A stretch of DNA of 64,000 nucleotides from Betaproteobacteria bacterium HGW-Betaproteobacteria-12 (GCA_002842345.1 PHCU01000002.1:1-64000); one strand, 5' to 3'. Counted from the first letter of the stretch, positions 29,615 to 37,894 are shown. Numbers and translations: made by a program. The notes: generated by a model not told the origin, from the sequence alone.

Positions 29615-31274
29615 ACACCACCCGCCCCGGACGATTCTCGCTGAGCGCCAGGGCATAACCGGCGGCGTCCGCCTGACGGGCGGCATGATAGAGACCGATA
29701 CCCAGGCCATCCTCGGAATCCACCGGCTCGTGCAGGATCGCCGCCGCCAGCGGCGGCGCCAGTGGCGAGCCGTCATCGGCGACGCTTAGCGCGCCAGCGA
29801 CAAAACTCACCTCGATGCCCAGGCCGGGATGCCGCTGGCGCTTGGCCAAGGCATTCTGCAGCAGGTTTTCGGCGACACTGTCGAACAGATTGGCCGGCAG
29901 GCGTTCGTCTGCCGCCGGCCCGCCGCGCCAGGTGAGGTCGCTCGTCGCATAGCGGGCACGCAGGCGGCGCCACCACTCGTCGGCAGGCACCAGTTCGCCG
30001 CGCTCGGCCAGCGGTGTCTGCAACTTCTCCAGCGTCACGCGCAGGCGCTCGGTGATCAGCGGCAGTTGCTTGCCGAGCAAGCCGGCAAGCTGGGCCGGAT
30101 CGCCCGGCTGGGCCGCGGCATAACATAGGCCCTGCATCGACTGCAGCAGATTCTTCACATCATGGGTGACGCGCGAGCCGGTTTCATAAACCGCCTGCAG
30201 GTAGCTCATGCGCTGCAGTTCGTGGGTCTGGCGCTTGACTAGGTAGAACTCGGCGGCCAGGCGCAGCAGCCATTCGACATGCCAGCGCATCGACGGCGAC
30301 GGCGGCACGCGAAAATAGACCGCCAGCGAGAAGTTCGTCGCCTGATGCTGGTGGCTGAAGGCCGTGCGCTCGCCCGACTCCCCGGCCACACCGGCCGCCT
30401 CCCAGGAGCTGCCGACCACCCACGGCATGCTCTGCAGGCGCCCCATCACCGCCCGCAGGAAGGCCGCCGGATCGGCCTCGCGCTCATTCTCCTCGGCCAG
30501 TTGGACCAACCATTGCTCAAGCGGCATGCCGACCGACAACAGATAGCGCGACACCGCCGAACCGACACCGGAAAAGCCGGCGCGCGGATTCCAAGACCAG
30601 GCCACGACGAGCAGCGCCCCGGCCATGGTCAAGGAAGTCGAGAACAGGGCCTCGACATAGTCGACACCGCCGACCAGCATGTAGGCCAACGCCCCGAGCA
30701 CGAACACGGCCAGCACCAGGAAAACGAGCATGCCGTAGAACAGGTCGAAGGCATCGCCGGCACGCCGCTGCGGCGCCCGTGCCGGAAACACCAGCAGCAA
30801 GGGCAGCAGGAACGGCATCAGGCGCAGAAAGGCGTCGCGGGGCAACGGATCGAGCACCACCTTCGGCGAAATCTCCGGCACCACACCGAATATCGTCACC
30901 CCGATCACGTAGCCGAGCGCCAGCAGATAGCCGGTCCGCTCACCCCGCCGTTCGGTCCACAACACCCGCCCGCCGATCGCCGCGGCCAGTGCGCCGCACC
31001 AGATCAGCAGCAGCCATGGCCCGAGAATCCAGGTCGAACCCAGCGCCACGACGAACAGGACAGCGCCTTGCTGCAGACTGATCCGCCGCTCGCCGGCTAC
31101 GAAGGGCTGCCAGATCAGGAACAGGCCGAGCGCCGCCACCCAGAGCAGGCGCACCGCAGGGATCTTCCAGCCGCCGAAGGCCAGAACGTGCAGCATCATG
31201 AGGTGGGCCGCCAGCAACAAATGCGACCAGTCGGCCAGGCGCGCCGCCAGCTTGCCCTTCGTATCAGCGTCCAT
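29592..31274 (-). CDS. Membrane histidine kinase, PrsK-like
   Basis: A 560-residue sensor kinase. Seven to eight membrane segments fill residues 15-225. A cytoplasmic GAF-like region lies about 255-345. The H-box is RVTHDVKNLLQSM with His371, the N-box is ENLLQNALAK at 469-478, and G-boxes are at about 499-502 (ADDG) and 523-528 (GLGIGL). Multi-TM plus GAF-like plus a THDVKNLL H-box is the layout of PrsK, the kinase of PrsR. It reads away from the pilin and converges on the cyclase. The natural partner is the sigma-54 regulator at 15318. Starts at ATG 31274 or GTG 31304 are both without a clear ribosome site. Confidence 0.82.
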   Translation of the reverse strand: MDADTKGKLAARLADWSHLLLAAHLMMLHVLAFGGWKIPAVRLLWVAALGLFLIWQPFVAGERRISLQQGAVLFVVALGSTWILGPWLLLIWCGALAAAIGGRVLWTERRGERTGYLLALGYVIGVTIFGVVPEISPKVVLDPLPRDAFLRLMPFLLPLLLVFPARAPQRRAGDAFDLFYGMLVFLVLAVFVLGALAYMLVGGVDYVEALFSTSLTMAGALLVVAWSWNPRAGFSGVGSAVSRYLLSVGMPLEQWLVQLAEENEREADPAAFLRAVMGRLQSMPWVVGSSWEAAGVAGESGERTAFSHQHQATNFSLAVYFRVPPSPSMRWHVEWLLRLAAEFYLVKRQTHELQRMSYLQAVYETGSRVTHDVKNLLQSMQGLCYAAAQPGDPAQLAGLLGKQLPLITERLRVTLEKLQTPLAERGELVPADEWWRRLRARYATSDLTWRGGPAADERLPANLFDSVAENLLQNALAKRQRHPGLGIEVSFVAGALSVADDGSPLAPPLAAAILHEPVDSEDGLGIGLYHAARQADAAGYALALSENRPGRVVFSLSVRH

Positions 31275-31352
31275 TATTGAAACAAGCTGTCCATTTTTCG
31301 ACACTTTTTATCAAAATCAGACAAATACAGCAAGATTCTCGCCCTTTTTCAC

Positions 31353-31368
31353 AGGCATGAAATTTGCA
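31353..31368 (+). promoter_or_regulatory. Sigma-54 (-24/-12) promoter of the prepilin gene
   Basis: The sequence AGGCATGAAATTTGCA matches the sigma-54 consensus TGGCACGrnnnTTGCW at all but two positions, with GG (31354-31355) and GC (31366-31367) exactly 10 bp apart. Transcription would start near 31379, just before the GGAG ribosome site (31393-31396). A sigma-54 activator with GAFTGA is encoded in the same cluster. Confidence 0.8.
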
Positions 31369-31402
31369 GGTGTTTAAACAAAACACTCACTCGGAGCATG
31401 CC

Positions 31403-32056
31403 ATGAAAAGCCACCAAAAAGGCTTCACCCTCGTCGAAATCGCCATCGTGCTGGTCATTATCGGCCTATTGCTTGGCGGCGTGCTGAAGGGTCAGGAATT
31501 GATCAATAGCGCCAAGGTGAAAAACCTCGCTAACGATTTCCGCTCAATTTCCTCCTTCATGTACGCTTACCAAGACAGATTCAGAGCCCTCCCCGGAGAC
31601 GACAGGGCCGCGGTCGGGCATGTCAACGGCACCTTGGCCACAACGCCAGCAGGACAGGTAGGCAACGCACGCATTAGCGGCAACTGGAACTCGACAACCA
31701 CAACAGACGAAACCTACTTATTCTGGCAACACGTTCGACTCGCGGGCCTTGCAACGGGCACCCCAGTCATTAACGATGCGGAATACATCCCACGCAATGC
31801 GGAGGGCGGGGCAATAGGCATCACAGGGGATCCAATCCTCACAGCTCCTGCGACCCCGTGGCCTGCGAATTTTTATATCTGCTCGGCAGGCATCCAAGGA
31901 CGGTTCGCGCGCCAGCTTGATACGACCCTCGATGACGGCAACACTGCTACAGGAACTGTCCGCGTAATTGCCAACGGCGCAACAACCCAAGCCGATGCAA
32001 TTGCACTAACCCCCGCCAACGACGCGGTCCAATATACCGTTTGCTCAGGTTTCTGA
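31403..32056 (+). CDS. Type IV prepilin, probable major pilin of the cluster
   Basis: A 217-residue prepilin with leader MKSHQKG and processed N-terminus FTLVEIAIVLVIIGLLLGG (Phe1, Glu5), followed by VLKGQELINSAKVKNLANDF. Two cysteines near the end (in YICSAG and VCSGF) could form the D-region disulfide. ATG at 31403 with GGAG seven bases upstream. It is monocistronic with its own sigma-54 promoter and a strong terminator, as expected for an abundant pilin. Whether it is the major subunit of the MSHA-like pilus or of another fibre cannot be decided from sequence. Confidence 0.85.
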   Translation: MKSHQKGFTLVEIAIVLVIIGLLLGGVLKGQELINSAKVKNLANDFRSISSFMYAYQDRFRALPGDDRAAVGHVNGTLATTPAGQVGNARISGNWNSTTTTDETYLFWQHVRLAGLATGTPVINDAEYIPRNAEGGAIGITGDPILTAPATPWPANFYICSAGIQGRFARQLDTTLDDGNTATGTVRVIANGATTQADAIALTPANDAVQYTVCSGF

Positions 32057-32075
32057 GAAAGTCAATCACTTCCCC

Positions 32076-32101
32076 AAGCCCGCTTCGGCGGGCTTTTTTT
32101 T
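32076..32101 (+). terminator. Rho-independent terminator of the prepilin gene
   Basis: An 8-bp stem AAGCCCGC / GCGGGCTT (32076-32083 with 32088-32095), TTCG tetraloop, then a run of eight T. A textbook strong terminator. Confidence 0.95.
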
Positions 32102-32145
32102 GGAGGCTCGCCAACAGCCATGGCGAGACCCAGCCCCCGCAGGAG

Positions 32146-34098
32146 TCAGCGCTGTAGCAACCGCTGCTCCGCAGCCGCCACGGCCTCTGGCACCCCGAGG
32201 ACGACGATGACATCGCTCTCCTCAAGACGCGTTTCCGGTGCCGGTTCGATAGCCCTGATGCCGCGCCGGCGGATGGCGCTGACTTCGCAGCCGAAACTCT
32301 CGACGGCCAGCTCCGCCAGGGTCCGGCCGATGGCTGCGGCACCCGGCGAAAGCCAGACGGAATGCAGGCGCGGCTGGTGGCTGTCGTCCTCCTCGCGGTC
32401 GCTCATGCCGCGGTAGAAGCCGCGTAGCAGGCGGTAGCGTTGCGAACGGGTCTGCCGGATGCGCTTGAGCACCCGGTTGATCGGCACACCGACCAGAACC
32501 AGGGCATGCGAGGCCAACATCAGGCTGGCTTCCAGCGTTTCCGGCACGACCTCGGCGGCGCCGGCCTGGGCCAGCCTGGCCATGTCGCGTTCGTCGGCGG
32601 TGCGGACCACGACCGGCAGGTCCGGCCGCAGTTCCTGGACGTGGTGCAGCACTTTCTCCGCCAGCGGCGTGTCGCTCATGGTGACGATGACGACACTGGC
32701 CCGCATCAACCCGGCGGCGACCAGCGCCTCCTTGCGCCCGGCGTCGCCGAAGACGACGCTCTCGCCACCGGCAGCCGCTTCGCGAACGCGATCGGGATCG
32801 AGGTCGAGAGCGATGTAGTTAATCCCTTCTTGGCCAAGGAAGCGCGCCAGATACTGGCCGTTGCGCCCGAAACCGCAGAGGATCGCGTGCTTTTCGGTAC
32901 CCATCGACTGGGCGGCGATCTGCGTCAGATGCATCGAGCGCATCAGCCATTCGCTGGCGACGAAGCGCATCACCAGCTTCTCGCTGTACTGGACGATGAA
33001 CGGCGCAAGCAGCATCGACAGCACCAGCGCCGTCAGCACGACCTGCTCGACGGCCTTCGGCAGGTGGGCGATTTCGCCGAGCAACACGAAACCGAACTCG
33101 CCACCGGCACACAGCCACAAGGCCGAGCGGATGGCATTACCCGGCGAGGTGCCGAGACGCCAGGAGAGCAGGCCGACGATGGCACCCTTGAAGACGAGCA
33201 GCGCGGTCAGCACCAGCAGCACCTGCCACCACAGATCGAGCAGTATGTGCAGGTCGAGCTTGACGCCGATGGTGACGAAGAACAGCCCCATCAGCACATC
33301 GCGGAAGGGCTTGATGTCCTCCTCCACCTGCAGCCGGTATTCGGTTTCCGAAATCAGCATGCCGGCGACGAAGGCACCTAGCGCCAGCGACAACCCGGCC
33401 AACTGTGTCAGCGTGGCCAGACCGAGGGTGATCAGCAGCACATTGAGGACGAACACTTCGGAGGACTTGGCGCGAGCGACGAAATGGAACCACTTGCGCA
33501 TCAGCTTCTGGCCGAAGACGAGAATCACCGACAGCACGACGACCGCCTTGACCAAGGCGATGCCCAACAGCATGGCCAGCTGCTCCGGTGGCTGGGTCAG
33601 CGCCGGAATGATGACCAGCAGCGGCACCACGGCCAGATCCTGGAACAGCAGCACACCCATGATTTCCCGGCCGTGCGTGGTGTTCAACTGCATCCGCTCG
33701 GTCAGCAGCTTGGTCAGCACGGCAGTGGACGACATGGCGAAAATGCCGCCCAGGGCGATGCCCAGCTGCCAGCCGATGCCGAGTGCCACCACCAGCCCGG
33801 CGACCAGCAGCAGCGTGATGACGACCTGCAGCAGCCCGAGCCCAAAGACGATGCGCTTCATCGCATACAGTTTGGGCAGCGAGAACTCGAGGCCGATCGA
33901 GAACATCAGGAAGACGACGCCGAACTCGGCCAGGTACTCGGCGCTGTGAATGTCCGACATCAGGTTCAGCGCATGCGGCCCGATGACGCTGCCGACCAGC
34001 AGATAGCCGAGCACCGGCGGCAGGTTGAAGCGACGGAAAATGACCACCGCCATCACCGACGCACCAAGCAGCAGAAGGACGAGGGAGAGAGCGCTCAA
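32146..34098 (-). CDS. Kef-type monovalent cation:proton antiporter with RCK domains
   Basis: A 650-residue CPA2-family protein. About 12 membrane segments (1-385) include GYLLVGSVIGPHAL, FLMFSIGLEFSLPKL and LLFQDLAVVPLL. A TrkA-N (RCK) domain at about 403-520 has the nucleotide loop CGFGRNGQYLARFL. A TrkA-C domain follows at about 565-650. It probably exchanges K+ or Na+ for H+ under control of a bound nucleotide. The start is TTG at 34098 with AAAAGG upstream, divergent from kdsD. The ligand and the ion cannot be read from sequence. Confidence 0.9.
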   Translation of the reverse strand: MSALSLVLLLLGASVMAVVIFRRFNLPPVLGYLLVGSVIGPHALNLMSDIHSAEYLAEFGVVFLMFSIGLEFSLPKLYAMKRIVFGLGLLQVVITLLLVAGLVVALGIGWQLGIALGGIFAMSSTAVLTKLLTERMQLNTTHGREIMGVLLFQDLAVVPLLVIIPALTQPPEQLAMLLGIALVKAVVVLSVILVFGQKLMRKWFHFVARAKSSEVFVLNVLLITLGLATLTQLAGLSLALGAFVAGMLISETEYRLQVEEDIKPFRDVLMGLFFVTIGVKLDLHILLDLWWQVLLVLTALLVFKGAIVGLLSWRLGTSPGNAIRSALWLCAGGEFGFVLLGEIAHLPKAVEQVVLTALVLSMLLAPFIVQYSEKLVMRFVASEWLMRSMHLTQIAAQSMGTEKHAILCGFGRNGQYLARFLGQEGINYIALDLDPDRVREAAAGGESVVFGDAGRKEALVAAGLMRASVVIVTMSDTPLAEKVLHHVQELRPDLPVVVRTADERDMARLAQAGAAEVVPETLEASLMLASHALVLVGVPINRVLKRIRQTRSQRYRLLRGFYRGMSDREEDDSHQPRLHSVWLSPGAAAIGRTLAELAVESFGCEVSAIRRRGIRAIEPAPETRLEESDVIVVLGVPEAVAAAEQRLLQR

Positions 34099-34150
34099 GG
34101 GCCTTTTCGCGATTCAGGTATACTCCGGCCATCATAACCGCAGCCCGCCC

Positions 34151-35149
34151 ATGAACCCAAGTACCTCGGCCCCTCGCTACTCCCCGGAACGCGCTCAGGA
34201 ACTGGGTCGCCAGACCCTGGCCATCGAGGCGGCCGCCGTGGCGGCACTGGCCGAGCGGCTCGACGGCGAATTCTCCCGTGCCGTCGAGCTGATCCTCAAC
34301 AGTCGCGGCCGCCTGATTGTCAGTGGCATGGGCAAATCCGGCCACGTCGCCCGCAAGATCGCGGCGACCATGGCCAGCACCGGCACCCCGGCCTACTTCG
34401 TCCATCCGGCCGAGGCCAGCCACGGCGATCTCGGCATGATCACCCGCGACGACGTGCTGCTCGCCCTGTCCAATTCCGGCGAATCGGACGAACTGCTGCG
34501 CATCGTGCCGCTGATCAAGCGCCAGGGCGCCCGACTGATCGCCATGACCGGCGTGCCGACCTCGACCCTGGCCGGCGAAGCCGATGTCCACCTCGATGCC
34601 GCGGTGGCGCAGGAGGCCTGCCCGCACAACCTGGCGCCGACCGCCAGCACGACGGCCGCCCTGGCCCTCGGCGATGCGCTGGCAGTGGCTCTGCTCGATG
34701 CCCGCGGCTTCGGCCCGGAAGATTTTGCCCGCTCGCATCCGGGCGGCACGCTCGGTCGCCGTCTGCTGACCCATGTCGGCGACGTCATGCGCCCGGCCGA
34801 GCGCGTGCCGGCGCTGGCCCCGGAGACCGACATTACCAACGCCGTCGTCGCCATGTCGCGCGGCGGCCTTGGCCTGGTGGCCGTCATCGATGGTGAAAAT
34901 CGGCCCCTCGGCATCTTCACCGACGGCGACCTGCGCCGCGCCTTCGAGAAGCGTATCGACCTGCGCCAGGGCGTCATCGCCTCGGTAATGCACCCGGCGC
35001 CACACACCATCGCCGCCGACCGCCTGGCCGTCGAGGCTGTCGAGATGATGGAGCGCCTGCGCATCAACGCATTGCTCGTCACCGATGCCGACGGCCGCCT
35101 CGCCGGCGCCCTCAACATGCACGATTTGTTCACTGCCAAGGTCATCTGA
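34151..35149 (+). CDS. kdsD: D-arabinose-5-phosphate isomerase
   Basis: Converts ribulose-5-phosphate to arabinose-5-phosphate, the first step of KDO synthesis for lipopolysaccharide. 332 residues: an SIS domain (SGMGKSGHVARKIAATMASTGTPA, SNSGESDELLR) and two C-terminal CBS domains (about 205-330, with IFTDGDLRRAFEK). It heads an envelope operon. Its stop overlaps the ATG of the short kdsC-like remnant (ATGA at 35146-35149 region), then come lptC and lptA. Confidence 0.95.
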   Translation: MNPSTSAPRYSPERAQELGRQTLAIEAAAVAALAERLDGEFSRAVELILNSRGRLIVSGMGKSGHVARKIAATMASTGTPAYFVHPAEASHGDLGMITRDDVLLALSNSGESDELLRIVPLIKRQGARLIAMTGVPTSTLAGEADVHLDAAVAQEACPHNLAPTASTTAALALGDALAVALLDARGFGPEDFARSHPGGTLGRRLLTHVGDVMRPAERVPALAPETDITNAVVAMSRGGLGLVAVIDGENRPLGIFTDGDLRRAFEKRIDLRQGVIASVMHPAPHTIAADRLAVEAVEMMERLRINALLVTDADGRLAGALNMHDLFTAKVI

Positions 35150-35217
35150 TGGTGGCCCGGACCCGCGCCACCCGCATCAGGCTGCTTGCCTTCGCCACCG
35201 ATCTCGACCGGCCATGA
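35149..35217 (+). pseudogene. kdsC: 22-codon remnant of kdsC (KDO-8-phosphate phosphatase)
   Basis: Between kdsD and lptC, where kdsC normally lies, there is only a 22-codon frame reading MVARTRATRIRLLAF then ATDLDRP and a stop. The first part resembles the KdsC N-terminus (A-x-RIRLLAFDVDGVLTDG), but the frame departs just before the catalytic DxD motif. Its ATG overlaps the kdsD stop and its TGA overlaps the lptC ATG, exactly as an intact middle gene would. I infer an in-frame deletion of about 160 codons that kept both junctions. KDO synthesis would then need another phosphatase. An unrelated leader peptide is the alternative. Confidence 0.55.
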
Positions 35218-35795
35218 AGCACTGGCAGAGCCAACTCTTCCCGATCATCCTGCTGGCCCTGCTGGCCGGGCTCAGCTTCTGGCTGCAGAGTGCGATCAAT
35301 GTCGAGGAGCCGCGACGCGACGGCAAGGAGCGCCACGATCCCGACGCCATCGTTGAAAACTTCACGGTCCGTCGCTTCGCTGCCTCCGGCCAGGTCAAAT
35401 ACCGGCTGACCGCCCCCTATCTCGAGCACTTCCCGGATGATGACTCCTCCGAGTTGCGCTCGCCGACGCTCCACAACTATCGCCCCGATGCTCCGCCGGT
35501 GACCTTTACCGCCCGCAATGCCCGGGTCAGCGCCGGGGGTGAAACGGTTTTCCTCTGGGACGACGTCCGCGCCTCCCGTGCCGCCACCGCCGACCGACCG
35601 GAATTGCTGGCCAGAATGCCCGACCTCACGGTCCAGCCCGATCTCGGTACGGCGTTTACCAACAGCCCGGTGGAAATCACCATGGGCCAGTCCTGGCTCA
35701 AGGGCGTCGGCGCCCAACTGGACAACAACGCCGCCACCTTCGTCCTGCAATCCCAGGTTACGGGCGTCTATGTGCGCCCGGGGAAGACACCATGA
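35214..35795 (+). CDS. lptC: LPS export protein LptC
   Basis: A 193-residue bitopic inner-membrane protein of the Lpt bridge. One N-terminal helix (LFPIILLALLAGLSFWLQ) is followed by the jellyroll domain with DPDAIVENFTVRRFAASGQVK, GETVFLWDDV and DLTVQPDLGTAFTNSPVEI, all characteristic of LptC. The ATG overlaps the stop of the kdsC remnant and the gene overlaps lptA by 4 bp. Confidence 0.93.
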   Translation: MKHWQSQLFPIILLALLAGLSFWLQSAINVEEPRRDGKERHDPDAIVENFTVRRFAASGQVKYRLTAPYLEHFPDDDSSELRSPTLHNYRPDAPPVTFTARNARVSAGGETVFLWDDVRASRAATADRPELLARMPDLTVQPDLGTAFTNSPVEITMGQSWLKGVGAQLDNNAATFVLQSQVTGVYVRPGKTP

Positions 35796-36391
35796 ACATT
35801 CGCCTCCTCCCCCTAGTCATCGCCCTGCTCGCCGCACCCGCAGCTTTTGCCGAAAGGGCAGACCGCGACAAGCCGATGCACCTCGAGGCCAATCGCATTT
35901 CGATCGACGATGCCAAGAAAATCCAGATCCTCGAAGGCGATGTCGTGATCACCAAAGGCACCCTGGTGCTCAAGGCCGATCGCATCGTCGTCACCGAAGA
36001 TCGGTACGGCTTCCAGAAGGGCGTCGCCTTCGCTGGCAAGGGCGGTCTCGCCCGCTTTCGCCAGAAGCGCGAGGGGCGCGAGGACTACACGGAAGGCGAA
36101 GCCGAACGCATCGAATACAACAGCAACAGCGAGGTTGCCGAACTGTTTCACCGTGCTTGGGTGAAGAGTGGCGAAGATCAGATCAAGGGCGACTACATCT
36201 GGTATGACGCGATCAGCGAGAAATACCTGGTGACGGCGGGTGACAGCCGCGACCCGAAGGCGCCCGCCCGCGTGCGCGCCATCATCCAGCCGAAGAGCAA
36301 CGGCAGCCAGCCGGAACGCCCGACAACACGCGGGGAGCAGTTGGAGCTCCGCGGCTCCGGCGGCATTGTCGCGCCCGATGCACGGCAGTAG
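35792..36391 (+). CDS. lptA: LPS transport periplasmic protein LptA
   Basis: A 199-residue periplasmic protein that links LptC to LptD. Signal peptide (LPLVIALLAAPAAFA), then the OstA/LptA fold with KPMHLEANRISIDDAKKIQILEG and VVITKGTLVLKADRIVV. The C-terminal tail after residue 165 is low complexity. In related bacteria lptB and rpoN come next; here the operon ends and a phasin gene with its own promoter follows. Confidence 0.94.
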   Translation: MNIRLLPLVIALLAAPAAFAERADRDKPMHLEANRISIDDAKKIQILEGDVVITKGTLVLKADRIVVTEDRYGFQKGVAFAGKGGLARFRQKREGREDYTEGEAERIEYNSNSEVAELFHRAWVKSGEDQIKGDYIWYDAISEKYLVTAGDSRDPKAPARVRAIIQPKSNGSQPERPTTRGEQLELRGSGGIVAPDARQ

Positions 36392-36483
36392 TGCATTGCG
36401 GCATTCAGCCGCCAACCGCCCCCCAACGGCGGCGGGAAAAATGGAAGTCAACACGCTGATTTAAATAACATTTCAATTATTTT

Positions 36484-36495
36484 GTGCACCGCACC
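36484..36495. promoter_or_regulatory. Candidate PhaR operator, upstream copy
   Basis: GTGCACCGCACC, 9 bp upstream of the phasin -35 element. It matches the downstream copy at 36543-36554 in the pattern GTGCA-NN-GCA-N-C. A repressor such as PhaR, which controls phasin genes in many PHB producers, could bind both. Confidence 0.4.
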
Positions 36496-36504
36496 AAATA
36501 ATTG

Positions 36505-36532
36505 TTGACAATGTAACAATCACTCCTATAAT
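36505..36532 (+). promoter_or_regulatory. phaP: Consensus sigma-70 promoter of the first phasin gene
   Basis: Perfect hexamers TTGACA (36505-36510) and TATAAT (36527-36532) with a 16-bp spacer, in an AT-rich island. The leader is about 85 nt. Such a strong promoter fits an abundant granule protein held down by a repressor. Confidence 0.92.
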
Positions 36533-36542
36533 TGAGCGTATG

Positions 36543-36554
36543 GTGCAGTGCAAC
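36543..36554. promoter_or_regulatory. Candidate PhaR operator, downstream copy
   Basis: GTGCAGTGCAAC just past the expected transcription start, a repeat of the 36484 element. Its position would block transcription if bound. Confidence 0.4.
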
Positions 36555-36622
36555 ATCCGCTGAAAATGGCGCTGCAACGGTTTGTAACGTTTCGTCAGAC
36601 CCTTTCAATCTAGGAGAATCCC

Positions 36623-37177
36623 ATGAGCTTCACGACCCCCGAGCAATTCGCTTCTGCCAACAAGGCCACCGTTGACTCCCTGCTGTCCGTCGCCAATGCC
36701 GCCCTGGCTTCCGCCGAGCGCATCGCCGCCCTGAACCTGAACACCGCCCGCTCGGTCCTGGAAGATTCCGTCTCCGGCACCAAGGCCCTGCTCGGCGCCA
36801 AGGATGTTCAGGAAGCCCTGTCGATCCAGGCTTCCCTGGCCCAGCCGAACGTCGAGAAGGCCGTTGCCTACTCGCGCAGCGTCTACGAAATCTCCGCCCA
36901 GGCTCAGGAAGAGCTGTCGAAGACCATCGAAGCCCAGTTCGGCGGTTTCCAGAAGCAAGTCGCCGACCTGCTGGACAAGGCTGCCAAGTCTGCCCCGGCC
37001 GGTTCTGATGTCGCCGTTGCCGCTGTCAAGAGCGCCATCGCCGCCGCCAACTCCGCTTTCGACAACCTGAACAAGGCTGCCAAGCAAGTTGCCGAGATCA
37101 CCGAAGCCAACGTTGCCGCTGCAACCAACGCAACGGTCAAGGCTGTCGGTCAGACCACCGCCAAGAAGAGCAAGTAA
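36623..37177 (+). CDS. phaP: Phasin (PHA granule-associated protein)
   Basis: A 184-residue all-helical protein that coats polyhydroxyalkanoate granules. The phasin_2 pattern is visible: TPEQFASANKATVDSLLSVAN, AERIAALNLNTARSVLEDS and YSRSVYEISAQAQEEL. An Ala/Lys-rich tail ends in KKSK. ATG at 36623 with TAGGAG upstream. Own promoter and terminator. A paralogue follows. Confidence 0.95.
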   Translation: MSFTTPEQFASANKATVDSLLSVANAALASAERIAALNLNTARSVLEDSVSGTKALLGAKDVQEALSIQASLAQPNVEKAVAYSRSVYEISAQAQEELSKTIEAQFGGFQKQVADLLDKAAKSAPAGSDVAVAAVKSAIAAANSAFDNLNKAAKQVAEITEANVAAATNATVKAVGQTTAKKSK

Positions 37178-37187
37178 TCTCTTGCAA

Positions 37188-37219
37188 AAAGCCCCCGCCA
37201 CCCGGCGGGGGCTTTGTTT
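37188..37219 (+). terminator. Terminator after the first phasin
   Basis: A perfect 9-bp GC stem (37191-37199 with 37204-37212) with flanking AAA/TTT pairs, loop ACCC, then TTTGTTTC. Some read-through to the second phasin gene is possible, because no second promoter is obvious in the 35 bp that follow. Confidence 0.9.
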
Positions 37220-37253
37220 CATCCGCAACAACAAATTCAAAATGGAGATGATG

Positions 37254-37817
37254 ATGAGCAACCCGAATTTCGAACAACTGACGGCCGCCCAGAAGGCCAA
37301 CGCCGAAGTCATGATGACCCTGCTGCGCACCGCCTTCACCGGCGTCGAGCGCCTGACGGCCCTCAATCTGGCGGCTTCCCGCGAATTCTTCAACAACACC
37401 GTTGCCAGCACCCAACAACTGCTGGCGGCCAAGGATGCCGGCGAAGTCGCCAAGCTGAACAGCGAACTGGCCAAGCCGGGCGTCGAGAAGGTGGTTGATT
37501 ATTCGCGCAGCGTCTACGACCTGGTCACCCAGATGCAGAAGGAAATCACCTCGGTCATGGAAGCCCAGTACAGCACCTTCACCAAGAATGCCTCCAGCGC
37601 CGTTGCCAAGGCCAAGTCGGCCCCGGTCGGCGGTGACGTCTTCGCCGCCACCATGGAGTCGATGCTGAACGCCTCGACCAAGGCTTTCGACAACATGAAC
37701 TCGATGGCCAAGCAGCTGTCGGACATCGCCGAAGCCAACCTGCAGGTCGCCACCAAGGCTGCCACCCCGGCCAAGACCAGCGCCACCGCTGCCGCCGCCA
37801 AGAAGTCCGCCAAGTAA
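37254..37817 (+). CDS. phaP: Second phasin
   Basis: A 187-residue phasin paralogous to the upstream gene: NFEQLTAAQKANAEVMMTLL, FTGVERLTALNLAASREFFN and YSRSVYDLVTQMQKEI align with it throughout, and it ends in a similar Ala/Lys tail. Several ATGs stand together (37242, 37248, 37251, 37254). I chose 37254 (MSNPNFEQ) because GGAG at 37244-37247 is then six bases upstream. Confidence 0.93.
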   Translation: MSNPNFEQLTAAQKANAEVMMTLLRTAFTGVERLTALNLAASREFFNNTVASTQQLLAAKDAGEVAKLNSELAKPGVEKVVDYSRSVYDLVTQMQKEITSVMEAQYSTFTKNASSAVAKAKSAPVGGDVFAATMESMLNASTKAFDNMNSMAKQLSDIAEANLQVATKAATPAKTSATAAAAKKSAK

Positions 37818-37851
37818 TCTGCCCGGCGCCTGACGCCGGCAGTTGCCACAG

Positions 37852-37894
37852 GAAGAGGCCTGTCATCGCCAGATGACAGGCCTCTTCGCTTTTC
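37852..37894 (+). terminator. Terminator after the second phasin
   Basis: A perfect 15-bp stem (37852-37866 with 37873-37887) with a 6-nt loop, followed by GCTTTTCC. A smaller GC hairpin (37823-37839) precedes it. The remaining 110 bp up to the convergent TRAP gene show nothing else. Confidence 0.9.

Noticed and set aside
28013-29776. 587-codon minus-strand frame opposite the adenylate cyclase
   Set aside because: Lies antisense to all catalytic motifs of the cyclase; no recognisable fold.
37254-37817. Start of the second phasin at the first ATG (37242)
   Set aside because: That start would place the GGAG site inside the coding region and leave no ribosome site; ATG 37254 fits better.
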